NCBI GenBank assembly: GCA_948146395.1
Contig: OX411546.1
Coordinates: 20,167,158 to 20,231,157 of the forward strand
DNA length: 64,000 nucleotides
Direction of reading: 5' to 3'
Source: Fragum whitleyi
Taxonomy: Eukaryota > Mollusca > Bivalvia > Cardiida > Cardiidae
Both the position numbers and the translations under genes were made by a program. Positions 22,440 through 34,093 of this stretch are shown piece after piece. Numbering within the stretch: the first letter of the stretch is position 1; each line of letters begins with the position of its first letter. The notes beneath the pieces were generated by a model. It was given only the letters and a program-made list of their open reading frames with translations, was not told where the DNA came from and ran no database searches.

Positions 22440-23700
22440 TTTACTATATAGCGTCATTTAAGGTAACTGCGGACACATAGAGGGTCATTTTAGGTCTAAA
22501 TTTTAAATTGCAAATCTTGCCTAATTCGATAAAATTGAGCTTTGAAATACCCGTTTTCATATATCGGCGATAAAAGGGATTTCATAACGTAGAAATGACG
22601 TCATGACGTCATCAAGGGGCCGACCGCTTTTTAGGGACCAAATTCAGTAATTGTCATTTTTTGGGGGAATTATTAACAAGTTTTTATTCCCAAAACACCA
22701 TTTGCTTCGTAAATAGACGCCCAATGTTCTGTTTTAAATGATATGAAGATGTAATTGTAAATAATACAATATGGTGTACCGTATTAAATGTAAATGGCTT
22801 CTGTGTTGTTGTTGTCGAGTACAGTTACTGAAAATAATGACTATTTTCTCGAAAATTTGTCCGGTGACCTATGCTGAAATTGATTTGTTGCTGCCGAATC
22901 ATTCCACTGAAGAATTTTTAAAATAAAATCCATGTGTCTTCGGGTCAGATTTTTTGTAAAATCTGATTACGCAAAGATATCGCAAATCAAAAGATATTGC
23001 TGCGTCGCGTCAAATATTCACAAAAGCTGTCTTTTATATGGATAGAAAATTAAGTGATTTTTTGTTGTTCTTTAAAATTCAGATTTAATATTTCTGAAGC
23101 CTATATTTTACAATAAACCAGTAATTTCAAAACTTTTAAAATACGTTATTGCATGAAGATTGGCGCAAAATAAGCATAGTAACGATGGTTTGGGAGCGAC
23201 GTCGAATTCGACGAAAAATTTTGCTACAATTTTACAAAATCGAATTTTATTAAAAATTTATACCGAAGACCCATCATTTTTATTTGATAATTGTGATGCG
23301 TATTCGTATCGCTACATAATAACGAAAAATCAGCGGACATATTTCTATATATTTACAAAAATTAAAATGAAAAATGTAACGTCAAATTTTAAAAAGGCTA
23401 AATAGATAGCGTTTCAGACCTGTGATTCTATTTGAATGTGCACAGAAATCAAATGACTAGCTCTGGCGTTCTTGGACTTTCTAAATGTAACATTTTTCGT
23501 AAAAATAGGCCGTTTAATTAAGAAAATATTTGCACATACTTGTTTTAGCGGGTAGAAAAGGGGTTGGTCCCTAAATGACGTCATGACGTCAAAAGAACGA
23601 GCGTCAAACCCTTTTTATTGCGTTTTAGACGATGCTCACACTTCAAAAATAAATCTCAGCAATTACGAGGGTGGATAAAAAAATACGTGGACTTTTGCAA
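22440..23700. repeat. Possible non-autonomous element with inverted double CRE ends
   Basis: TGACGTCATGACGTCA occurs at about 22595-22610 followed by a TTTAGGGACCAAAT word, and again at about 23575-23590 preceded by TTGGTCCCTAAA, in mirrored order. Outside them AAAAGGGATTTC and CAAACCCTTTTTA are also roughly inverted. This suggests a decayed element of about 1.2 kb. The interior shows no gene. Confidence 0.35.
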
Positions 23701-24989
23701 TAACTTTGGAATTTCCCGACGGAAATTAATGAAACTTTGTACACATTTCAAACCATTTAATGTTGACATAATACCAATTTTACGAGAGTCTGCCAAGACT
23801 ATGAAGTAAAAAAATCCAACATTTGATATACCTGGGTAGGTTCCACCGGGGCAACACGTTTTGTAACGTTACTTCGTAGTGTTACTACCCGTAATTGTCC
23901 CCTCAATTTGGACCAAACACTACAAAACTTCGCCTATTTACGTGTTGACGTTATGTGTTTAAAATTTAAGCATAATCCATTTGCTATATACGAAGTCAAA
24001 GTCAGTAAGCTAAGGGCACGCGTCAATTTTTGAACTTCGAAATGACGGCACCGGCGCAGCCCGAGACAACCGGACAAAATAATAAAGTTCTAATATAAAG
24101 ACCTATGAAAAGCCTAATCGAAGGTGAAAATGATAAGATATGCTAAAAGGTCTTCAAATGTAAGCAGATGCCTTCTTTTTAAATGGTTTAAAAGGTTTGT
24201 TTTAGAATGGAGAGCGTTTCTGAAGGATGCCACTCGAAGAATGGAAAACGTCTCCTCGACGTTTGATCTGTAATTGTCACAGAACAACAACAGTTCAGTA
24301 TCGTTTAGACACATTACACATTTAAGTTCGTCATTTTGGATCAGATGGATATGAAAATAGGACCTATTCAATGGATAGGCGATGTAGAAAATGTGTTTAT
24401 TATTGAGTTGAGTATTTTGAAAAGTGCTGACTTTCGACGGAACTTATCCATACTGCAGCGTCATATTGACGTCGTTACCGTGCGCCGGTTCCAAATGACT
24501 ACATATTTTAGAATGGTTGCTACAGGTGACCAGCCAGTTGGATTTCACCCAAATTTACGCGACAAAAAGAAAAATACCGCAATTTAATAACAATGTAGTT
24601 TTCTCTTCAAAGTTAAATAAAAGATTCTACAGCGCTAGTCTACGTAATTTTTTATTCATTCTCGAATTGTGAGATTTTAAGAAAGTCGAAAATTTGACAA
24701 TGTTATCTGTAACGACAGTCGACCTTTTGCTTTATTCGTGGAATGGAAAGAAAATGCTTTCAAAGCAGCAAAGAATGACGCTGAGTCTATAACTCAATTT
24801 TCTTTGAGACAAACTGATTTTTTTTATCTTATAACTTTACAAATATCCGTGTGATAACACAACGTATGATATCTTTTTATAATATCACATGGATATTTTA
24901 GTACAATGACATAATGTGGGGTTTTTTAAAACTTGTATTTCTATTAAAAAAACATCGACAAAACCATCGCAAATGGAGGTTATAAGATA
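23701..24989. other. Intergenic DNA, no gene recognised
   Basis: AT-rich; overlapping frames at 24114-24371 (minus) and 24336-24587 (plus) have no recognisable domain. Around 24840-24960 CACAACGTATGATATC and TTATAATATCACATGG resemble, in inverted order, the sequence at 20640-20730, so the repeat of which Q is part may start here. Confidence 0.45.
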
Positions 24990-25112
24990 ATATAATACGT
25001 ACTTTGTGTATTGTATGAAAAAATATTTTACTCGGTTATGGGATTGATAAATATCAATTACCCCAACCTCGTTAGATTTTTTTCATACAAAACACTAAGT
25101 ACGTATTATATA
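24990..25112. repeat. Palindromic repeat Q, copy 2
   Basis: ATACGTACTTTGTGTATTGTATGAAAAAATATTTTACTCGGTT faces AACCTCGTTAGATTTTTTTCATACAAAACACTAAGTACGTAT. It is related to the palindrome at 20385 and lies in inverted orientation on the other side of the GT11-like gene. Confidence 0.65.
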
Positions 25113-26836
25113 TGTATATGGCCTTGTCGATTCACTGGCGATTTGTTTTTGTCATCTGCTAATTGGTCAAACTATGGCTTCAATTATTTTTTTTTTCTTT
25201 GATCAAGAAAGCATATACGATGTAAATATATAGACCAAGTCTTTTTTTTTTCAAATAGAAATAATCCACTTATTTAAGTGTTTTGCAACGTAGTACGTGT
25301 TGTCTCCCCGAGACCATTATCAAAATATATAAATAGTTTATCAAAACATTTTTTTCCACTAGACATCATAAGTATAGTATAACCAAATACACATATGACA
25401 TATTGAATCAGAATGAGAGGATAAAAAAACTTACTTATAGATCTACCCTTATTGAATAAAAGCCTAAAATGCATGAATAAATGATTAAATGACGCGACCA
25501 TTGAACATATATTTTACATGGCAAGATGATTAGAAATATTCCGTGATTGTTTCGTGAAATTACGGTAAAACTTGTATTAAGCGACCATTTAACGTACCAC
25601 AAAAAGTGTCTGCTTATTGGAAGGGTCGCTTAATACAACATTTCCATATAAATAAGACAGCTCATTTTGATAGGATATGTAGATTGTCACATAAGCGTTA
25701 CTGAATCCTATATTGTTCGAACCAATTAGAATCGTCTCATTGAGACGATTCTAATGGATTCCAACAATATAAGATTCAGTAGTTGACACCAATAGTTAAA
25801 GTAAGATTTTCAGAGATTTTGTTTACGGTGCAAGAACATTTATAATTGTCACTTGATAAAATTGGTCGCTTAATAGAAGTGGTCTCTAGAGCAATATCGA
25901 CTGTACATGAACAAAATAAGAAGGTGTTGTGTAAATAAGCAAATTTAAATAAAGGCACCTTTTTCCGTGGCCTTTAGAAATGGTTGTCAAACATGCCTTG
26001 ATATAGAAATATCTGCAAGAAAAAAACATTCACTGTTTTTGAGTCTTTATTCAATGGTAAATGGGTTCGATGTGGGTTTTTTTCTATCTTTAATCAATTC
26101 CATGCTTAATAAAAACATTGGCAAAAATGCATTTAAAGAAAAGTGCCGAAAGAACTAGATACTCTTATTGCCCGTGAGTCAGGATTTGTTTTGAAAACAG
26201 AACTTTTAAAAAGCATTGTTTAAAAAAGAAAATCAAGTGGTAAAGACCAAAACCCAACTGCACATATGTACAGTTTGAATTTAGTCTATACCTCCTGCCA
26301 AAGCAAGAATATTCTGGTTTCAGCGTGGCAGGGTAAACTGGCGGGTGTATGTGTTGCATTCTTGTAAAAGTAATAAAGAGCCCACGGTCTCAGACGAGCC
26401 TCTTTTTTTATCGTACAGTAAAGCTCTTTTTTATGGCAAAGGTATTTACATCTTTTCTCTATTACCACGAAGTCTACTTTACGATTTCGCTTATTATCAG
26501 ACTGCATTTCGTAAGATGTTTAGTAAAACAGGCCCCTAGTCGGTAATTTCATGTTTTCTCATCGAAAGTTTACAAAACGCTCATTGTTGAAGCTTTTTAA
26601 TGCAGCGTTTTGTACCTCAACTACCCGGCGCTCACGGTTAACCATATTGGGCCGTGAAAGAAGTGGATAAACGGGATAAAAATTGATTTGAACGTAAAAG
26701 TATCTGATAGGTCCAAAGAGATGGTAAACAGAAATGAACATCACAAAAGTTCGTAACAGACTGTGGGTTAACCATAGTGGGCCGTCAGATAATAGGGATT
26801 CGACAGCTCTTTTTTTTACCTACGGATTGTCACGGA
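25113..26836. repeat. Intergenic DNA with two short palindromes
   Basis: 25572-25638: TTGTATTAAGCGACC faces GGTCGCTTAATACAA, with another GGTCGCTTAATA at about 25863. 25699-25781: TACTGAATCCTATATTGTT and AATTAGAATCGTCTCA face TGAGACGATTCTAAT and AACAATATAAGATTCAGTA; this second one is related to 27344-27418. The word TAACCATATTGGGCCGT / TAACCATAGTGGGCCGT occurs at about 26637 and 26767. No gene was supported. Confidence 0.6.
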
Positions 26837-27200
26837 AACAGTTAAGAACATCGTGAAATTGACAAGATGCTTGCTTTTGGAATGATTTTTGAATCAAATT
26901 GAAAAGGTGTGTGGAGCGAGTCTTGAGTGCCATTAGAGCGAGGTAAGGCAATATCGCTAATTTTGTTCAAGATGAACAAAATTAGCGTTATTGATCACCT
27001 CCATGTAATAAAATAGACGTACTTTTCTGTTTGTGTGTCTCCGTTGACCAGTCAGGCACTTTAAAATTGAAACCAGCCAATAAAGTCGTGGAATAAATTG
27101 CTAGATTTGAATTAAATGTTGATCTTCTTAAACGATTTCGAAACGATTACGAATGATTTTGATCGGAATGAGTGTTAATTTCACAATGTTGTTAACTGTA
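26837..27200 (-). mobile_element. MITE family M, copy 5 (reverse orientation)
   Basis: Begins ACAGTTAAGAACATCGTGAA and ends TTCACAATGTTGTTAACTGTA. The hairpin ATATCGCTAATTTTGTTCA / TGAACAAAATTAGCG is followed by GTGTGTCTCCGTTGACCAGTCAGGC and AAAGTCGTGGAATAAATT, the reverse of copies 1-4. Confidence 0.75.
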
Positions 27201-27343
27201 CCTTGATAGACCTTAAATCGTAACGTGACAACCTATCTGCACTTAAATACCAAGACAAAACTCTCCAAACTTCTACTGCGTCAGAGTTACAGATAGAGTT
27301 TTTTTTTTTATTTCAAATTTAAATATTTTACTAGTTCTTGCTC

Positions 27344-27418
27344 AAACGCTATCATGTGGGAACTCATTGGAATTGTCTCATCGAGACAATTCAAATGAGT
27401 ACCCACATCATAGGGTTT
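27344..27418. repeat. Palindrome L, copy 2
   Basis: AAACGCTATCATGTGGG and CTCATTGGAATTGTCTCA face GAGACAATTCAAATGAG and CCCACATCATAGGGTTT. The core is related to 25699-25781 with matching changes on both arms. Confidence 0.65.
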
Positions 27419-28654
27419 CATAAAGAAAAAAACATTTAGACAGGAAATATCCCCTCTTATATGTTCCTCTGCAGCGTGCTACATTTCGGACTACCATGGC
27501 TGTCGTGATCGTCGGAATGGGTGAGTGTTTTGGATTAAATTGAAGAGAGGTAATGCAATTTTCCCCCGATTTTGTCAATTTATAACGAAGTTAGCGATAA
27601 GTTATTACATCCTTTTGAAAAAAATCTGCGTTACTTTCTGTTTTGTGTCTTCACCAAGTCCACACCAATTAAAACATTTTTCTCATCTAGGACCAAACGT
27701 GGTCTGATAATTTAGCTAGCAGTGTTCCTTTTTATTGACAAATTCAATATGAATGAGATTCGGTCTATTTATCATTATATGTGGACCTTAAAAGAAATAG
27801 AGTAATCGTTTTTACGGTAATATCGGTATATTAAACAACCTGTCTGAAATAAATTATCACGAAAGAGCCAATATATCTAACACTAGAACAAACATTTATT
27901 CTGTTGTGATTCATCTAATTGGTCCTCACCCTATCCCTATTCCCTACCCTGTGTTGACGAATATATTTTAGAGGGCGTAACTTCTATTACGCAGATTACG
28001 CAAGTGTGAAATATGAATAAATCCTCTTTCGAAAATATCCTTGATGAAGGATCATAAAGTCGAAACTACAGCTTATTCAGGCTATTGTTACGATCAAATC
28101 ATAGAAAAAGGGGCGGACGGAGGACATTTATCTTTTATCACATCAAAATATCGCCTTTATCCTATATATTCTTCGGTGGTCGGCTTCTTAGTGCGTAAAA
28201 GTTTCAAAATCCTAGTTACGCCTCTGGTATTCAACCCATGTTGTCTATGGTAGTTTTAAACGGGGTCGCTGTGGCCACCGGGAAAATAAGGTAAACGAAG
28301 TTAAATGACAAAATTTTAAACACGTAAACAATAATCATTAAAACTAGGACAATTCTTTGTATATCGACCTTGCTTTTGAAGGTTATTCATTATTCGTTTC
28401 AAAATGAAAAGATACACAAGTGCATACCTCTTCCCTTTTCGTGTCTTAAAATGAAATGTCACTGATGTAATGAATTACCGCTTTACAACTTGCACTCTCA
28501 CCAAAGAAACAAACAAGAGGGGGTAGCTCCAATCTAATCTTTAGCTCAATGGGACCCTATGTTGTCAGTCCTCATTTGAATCGTCTTGGAGTGAGAGTTG
28601 AACCAGAATCAATAAAATAATTAAATTTAAAAAAAAGAAACCCTCTCTATCTGT
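27419..28654. other. Intergenic DNA with a decayed MITE M fragment (about 27520-27720)
   Basis: GAGTGTTTTGGATTAAATTG, GAGAGGTAATGCAAT, GTTAGCGATAAGTTATTAC and TTTGTGTCTTCACCAAGTCC follow the reverse-strand order of family M, but the hairpin is eroded. No gene was supported in the rest. Confidence 0.4.
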
Positions 28655-29925
28655 AGCCCTGCACATTATTATCAAATCACTGAAAGTACTGATGGTGGAC
28701 GTTTCTGTTGGCATACTAGGGTGATTCTTCCATTTTTAGAAAAGAGAAATTTTACATGTTAAATTACGATGAAAGGAATGGCCTGGCCCAAGTTCGAATC
28801 TTGGTTTAGATATACATTTCTCATCAATTATCATCGATCGTCAACCAAAGTCCTGTAATTACAAGGTTTTGATAACTTTCGGCATTATGCCGGGTGAAGT
28901 TTAAAGAGTGATTGTCTGATCCATTGGGTATAAAAGGAAAGAAATGACAATTAGATGATCTTTGATATAATTCTTATTTTTCATTGCTAATCGATCCTCC
29001 GTTATCTCATAATTAAAATTATTGTGTTATCTGCTTAACAAGAGGACCATGATGGTCCTTTATGACTCACCTTCGTTTCCAAATTTTCCAGCAAAAAAGT
29101 CATAATTGCAAATTTATGATTGGTTAGAGTGTAAACAAGACAACTGTGATTAAGGCCCCTTTTCCCATGATATGCCATGGATCCTTCCCATTTTCAATAG
29201 GGTTCATCCTTGTGACCAGAAATAGATGCTGACTAAGTTTCAAGAGGATTGGATCATATTTATGGCCTCTAGAGTGTAAACAAGGAAATTAACATTAAGT
29301 CCCCTTTGCCCGTGATATGGCATGCATCCTGCCCATTTTCAATAGGGTTCATCCTTGTAACCTGACAGAGGTTCTGACCAAGTTCCATGATGATTGGACC
29401 GTATTTGTGGTCTCTAGAGAGTAATCAAGAAAATTGTCTTTTAGGCCCCTTTTCCCGTGATATGGCACGGATCCTTCCAATTTTCAATAGGATTAATCCT
29501 TGAGACCTAAAGAACATTATTACAAAGTTTCATAATGATTTGTTTATATTTGTGGCCTCTAGAGTGTAAACACTTAAATTGTTGACGTCTGACGACGGAC
29601 GACGCACGGCAGGCGACGGACGGCGCATGACGGACGACGGACATCCAATGATCACAAAAGCTCACCTTGAGCACGATGTGCTCAGGTGAGCTAAAAAATT
29701 CTATAAAATAGCTAATTATTCTTCGATTTTCATTCTCAAATAAAGAAAGATAGGGTAAGTGATTATATAAACACGTAAAAAATGCAGACACTTGTCTCGA
29801 CATTGGCTGTCGCGTGTTGAAAAGTAAAGTAAACCCCCTTTGCATAAAACTTTATTGCACGACCTGAATGTTTTACTTTACCTGCTCAAGCTGTACTCAT
29901 GTGTATTCCGGTATAGATCCGCAAG
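28655..29925 (-). repeat. Repeat P, copy 1, interrupted by Helentron-like copy 1a
   Basis: 28660-29037 and 29693-29925 together match, in reverse orientation, the uninterrupted copy at 59935-60545. Shared words include GGTGGACGTTTCTGTTGGC, GTTATCTCATAATTAAAATTAT, TTTATTTGAGAATGAAAAT on the minus strand, and TTTTACTTTACCTGCTC. No coding region is seen. Confidence 0.75.
29038..29692 (-). mobile_element. Helentron-like non-autonomous element, type 1, copy 1a
   Basis: On the minus strand it starts AGCTCACCTGAGCAC at 29692, has the GA-rich/CGTC-rich short repeats, about four monomers of roughly 130 bp with the words GGGTTCATCCTTG and GGCCTCTAGAG, and ends in a hairpin AGGACCATCATGGTCCT plus CTTGT at 29038. 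It lies in a T-run of repeat P; the paralogue at 60.19 kb shows the empty site. No protein is encoded. Confidence 0.8.
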
Positions 29926-32558
29926 AAAGCGTGAGGTTCGAGAAACCGTTATCTACTATAATTTTCAATGTAAAATTGATCTTTAATCACTCACTTGAAA
30001 TTGCTGGTCTATATTTCCATTAATTAATAATTGTTTTATAAACATTAGGAGTGTCAGGGGAGGTTACCATACCAGTATTTCAATTTACAAGTTTTCAAGA
30101 GTGACCTCCCATAGACCATTTGGAAACAAGGGGCAAATTACTCACTCTATCTGAAAAGTAGCTCTACGCAAGCAAAACATTCACCTTATCTCAGAATTGC
30201 ATATGATTTCGCACTTGAAAGATGTCTCTAAGGTTTCAACAAGTTATGTGGAATCCTTGTTTCACTCCATTTTTTAAAATGCATAGTTGTCAGACGGATA
30301 CAATTCTTGAAAAAGAGAAAATTGAATCTTAGTGAGCACTACTGTTTCGAAAACTTTTGAACATCTGACAGGATTGTTCTTACGTGGTATTAACACTGGT
30401 GAACGTAAACGTCCACCAAAAACTAGCAGTTTACATTGTTTTAACTGATAATGTCTTTGAAAGGTAACCTAAGGCTAAAAGTAAGATTTACACTCCATTC
30501 TAAATCACTCATTTTGAAACAATCCATGCATGCATACCAATTACTGACTCAAATCGTTCAAAAACGCTCCGAAATTATTCAAAACGCTTCGAAATCATTG
30601 AAAACGATCAGCGCTTTCATTAAATCGATCAAATAATTCTACCATTTTATTGACTGGTGTAAATTTTAATACGTCAAAGTGGTCCTTGATGGCACTCAAA
30701 CTGAAAAGCAAGTCGGTTTGATTATACTAAAGTCCGTTTTACTTCTATATGGACCGACCTTTTCATCAATAGCATAAAATCGAGTTTGAGTGAAGAATTT
30801 GAATGTGGTAAAAATCTTAATTTCAGTTTAATACCATTCCAAAAAATATTTTTTGAAAATAAAATGACTTCAAAAAATGATTTTATCTATCTAGTTAATG
30901 TTAATATTTTCTCTTTTCCACTCTTAAACACGAGGTGTGAAGAATGCTGTTTAGTTGTAACAAGATGTAGATATATAGTAAAAACACGTGTTTTTTATAC
31001 TAGAATTTTGACAGAAGGAATGTCCATTATTCCTTATTTGGACATGCTAATTAGCATATCGACGGTCATGTCATCCTATACTTAAATATCACGTGAATTG
31101 TACCGTTATTACTCGCCTGCTTGTCTAGTTTTCCTCGGGAAATTCCCAACGACTTCGTTAAATAATGCTTTTTGATTGGTCTAAATATGTGAATATGAGT
31201 TCGTCTCAGGATAGATAAGAACAAGTATCATTTACCGGGCCAAACGGTTTTAAGACAAAGAGAGAATACGCTCAGATTAGATTTCCCTAAGAATTAAAGA
31301 TCTTCGACAAAATTAATTTGATAAAAATACTCGGTTTCATACCAAAACGAATCACCTAAAATCATTCACTTTTGACCCGGCCCCTATGTAAATCAGAACT
31401 ATACTGAGTTCCATAAGAAAGTGTGCACTTTCATTTTTTGCATTTTTCTTGATATTTCAAAGTCGGAGGAAAATTATGGAGTAAATTTGATATCATACTT
31501 TTGCCGAAACCTTTTGAAAATCAAAAGTCAAATAAGATTTGGATAAAGTATCGCATGCTGCATACGCGCAGACAGAACTTAAAATGTTGAGATTTGACCT
31601 CCTTACACTTTTTTCTTTGGTAAGAGCTATGTGTTGATGTTGCATAATAGAGTTGTAGAAGCCATTCCAAGCCATTTCCAAACAAAAGTTTTAATTTTTA
31701 TGCAGACGTTACGTGTACGTCAACGTTAAACATTGCTTCGTTATAAGGCCAGTAACTTGTCGTTGAATGGTGCTATGACGTTCTATGACAACTTGATTTG
31801 CTTATTAAAGACCTTACAAAATGATGACCTCGATTTTTATTGGAACATGAATACTTAATCAATTTTAATGACATTCTTTAACTGACAAGGTTCGATTTTT
31901 TCAATGACGTTTATTGGTAGTCAAAACACGCGGTAGCATCATGCACAAGTGTATTGAAGATGTGATTTTATGCTTAGGAAAGCCACAAAGATTCAACTGA
32001 ATGCACTTTCACACCAATTATTCCTCTAACACGTGATGCACATGCAAAACATGTCAAATCAAATGTCTTAATTTAGGATATAATTTTTGCTCATTGCGTG
32101 ATTTTTGTTTTCAAATATCGTTTGCACATACTCTTGGGGATAGTTATACGACATTTCATGACGATAGATTAAGTAGTTTCAGAGATATTAAAAATTCAAA
32201 AGTGTACACTTTCTTTGGAAACTAAGTATATTTTTGGTTGGGCAAGTCGCTGTTCCAAACATTCAAACATTCTGAAAAACATGATTTTACATGGTATTAG
32301 ATGGAAAATATGAAATGACAAGAAAAAAATACATTTCATTAATTCATTTCTGAGATTTTCGGCGAAATTTTGGTCCACATAGAGGTCAAACGGAGTATAT
32401 CTCCCTTCAATTTCATTCCATTTCATTTCGAAATCATTCCAAAGTAATTCACGTTGTCAAATACACAATATTCTTAACTATATTTCAAAAAAAAAAATTC
32501 TACTTCTACTATAACAACATTCATTCATCCTACCTTGGCTTATACTAATTCATTTTAA
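29926..32558. repeat. Intergenic DNA with MITE M fragments
   Basis: About 30430-30680 resembles the left-centre of family M (AAACGCTCCGAAATTATTC, AAATCGATCAAATAATTCTACCATTTTATTGACTGGTG) and about 32385-32485 resembles a right end (TATCTCCCTTCAATTTCATTCC...). Neither has the central hairpin. A word CATACTTTTGCCG and CTTTTGAAAATCAAAAG at about 31495-31530 is a small dyad. No gene was supported. Confidence 0.4.
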
Positions 32559-32795
32559 TTCGATTGCGACGAAAGCCTAAGCTTATATAATCGCTCTCAA
32601 ACACTCAATCCTGATGTTTTCACGACCTCGAGAAAGAGGCAGTGGTTTAAACACACTGCTACCCATTTTTACAGCTGGGTGAACTGGGGCCGGCTTTTAA
32701 GTGTTTTGCAAATAAACACACACCGGCGACAGTGGGGCTCGAACCACGGACCTCCAGGTCACGGATCGAGTACATTTACCACTAGGCTACATTCA
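32559..32795 (-). mobile_element. tRNA-derived SINE, second family, copy 1
   Basis: On the minus strand the head reads GTAGCCTAGTGGTAAATG (A-box) and, after the ACCTGGAGGTCC stretch, GTGGTTCGAGCCCCAC (B box). The body has TTTTACAGCTGGGTGAACTGG and TTCGATTGCGACGA on the plus strand. The second copy at 51418-51612 shares body and B box. A full tRNA fold is not present. Confidence 0.7.
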
Positions 32796-32925
32796 GAAAA
32801 GAGAAATGGAAAATCATAAAATCAAAAAAGAATTTGCTCGGTGGAGCTAGAAATCATAACTTAATGTTGAGCCGAATGAATTCCTCTTGCAACTACATTT
32901 CAAAGTTCGATCAAGTTGATCATCA

Positions 32926-33072
<147 letters not shown>

Positions 33073-33424
33073 CCTGTCAATCCGTAATTTGGGGGACATT
33101 ACCGGGCCTCAGACCCGTAAATGGGGGACTCATTTGGGTTTGGGGGACAAAAATTACGTCCCTCGATCAACTGTTGTTATTTCAACTGGTAACGTCCTGT
33201 CTATCATAAAAAAACAATAAAATCAAATGTCCCCCAAATTTTTAGTGAGAGTGAGAGATGGAGGTAGCGTTATCTCCCTTAGACCACACAGCATGCTGAG
33301 TCAGTTTTTTTCCCAATTTTCTGTGCAAAGCATTCTGGGTAGAGTTGTGTCTGTTGACTAGACCGGTTCCCGTCGCTGATAGCACTAAGTTGGAAATATA
33401 CTATACAACGGGTACCATTTTATC

Positions 33425-33500
33425 TTTTGACCAATCAGCATCGAGAACCAATGCGGCATGTTTCCGGTTGCAAGATGGCGGAGGCCGGAGGGAATATGGC
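33425..33500 (+). promoter_or_regulatory. Promoter-like cluster: two CCAAT boxes, ETS-like site, YY1-like ATG
   Basis: GACCAATCAG (33430) and GAACCAATG (about 33446) are CCAAT boxes, TTTCCGGTT (about 33459) resembles an ETS site on the minus strand, and CAAGATGGCGGA (33470-33481) matches the YY1 consensus that often spans a start codon. The frame from this ATG lasts only 12 codons, so if it is a first exon it must splice. No downstream exons were recognised. Confidence 0.4.
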
Positions 33501-33649
33501 ACGTCTGTATTAACCACGTCTTTTTTTATACTTGAAAACGAACATATTACACGTATTGAAAGGAACGCTAATGTAAAAAGAGGGTTGGCCTAAAATACGG
33601 AATGGAACGCCAAGCGCAAAATGGACCTTCTCTCGGCGAAATTTAAGTG

Positions 33650-34093
33650 CTCCGAAGGGTGACCGGTCAACTCGGCCAATCAGCAACTCGGCCCAACATT
33701 TAACTCGTCCCAAAATCATTTTATGCCAAAAACACAATCTTATTGACAATTTATTCAGTATGATTAGTACAAATACATTATCATTCAATTTTCATTCCAC
33801 TTTCGGGGAAATTTACGTATACATTGGCCTTAAAAAGTGTTCAATTGAATTTTAACAATCATTCAAAGAATTGCACATATCCAAACAATGAATAGTTATT
33901 ATATTATTAAAAACAAAATACCATTTTCTAAATGATATAGATAAACATAGTAAGATATAGCTGCATCATTTGTACAAAACCTATACATAGTTTCATTTAA
34001 TATAGTTCACGTTACTATAGGCTACATATTAGGGCCGAGTTGACCGGGCCGAGTTATTCGATAGGCCGAGTTGACTGGTAACCCTCCGAAGGA
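33650..34093. repeat. Inverted-repeat element O, about 445 bp
   Basis: Left arm TCCGAAGGGTGACCGGTCAA, CTCGGCC and AACTCGGCCC (33651-33693); right arm GGGCCGAGTTGACCGGGCC, GGCCGAGTTGACTGGTAACCCTCCGA (34032-34088) with an extra GGCCGAGTT unit. The interior is AT-rich and non-coding. Probably a MITE. Confidence 0.6.

Noticed and set aside
25966..26546. Overlapping short frames on both strands
   Set aside because: Short, overlapping on opposite strands, no recognisable content.
27490..27535. First exon with ACCATGGCT start and GGTGAGT donor
   Set aside because: The bases from about 27520 on belong to a decayed MITE M copy, and the frame before it is only nine codons; the match to a Kozak and donor is weak evidence on its own.
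32720..32791. Functional tRNA gene on the minus strand
   Set aside because: Box A and B words are present but the stems do not close; the sequence continues into a SINE body shared with 51.4 kb.
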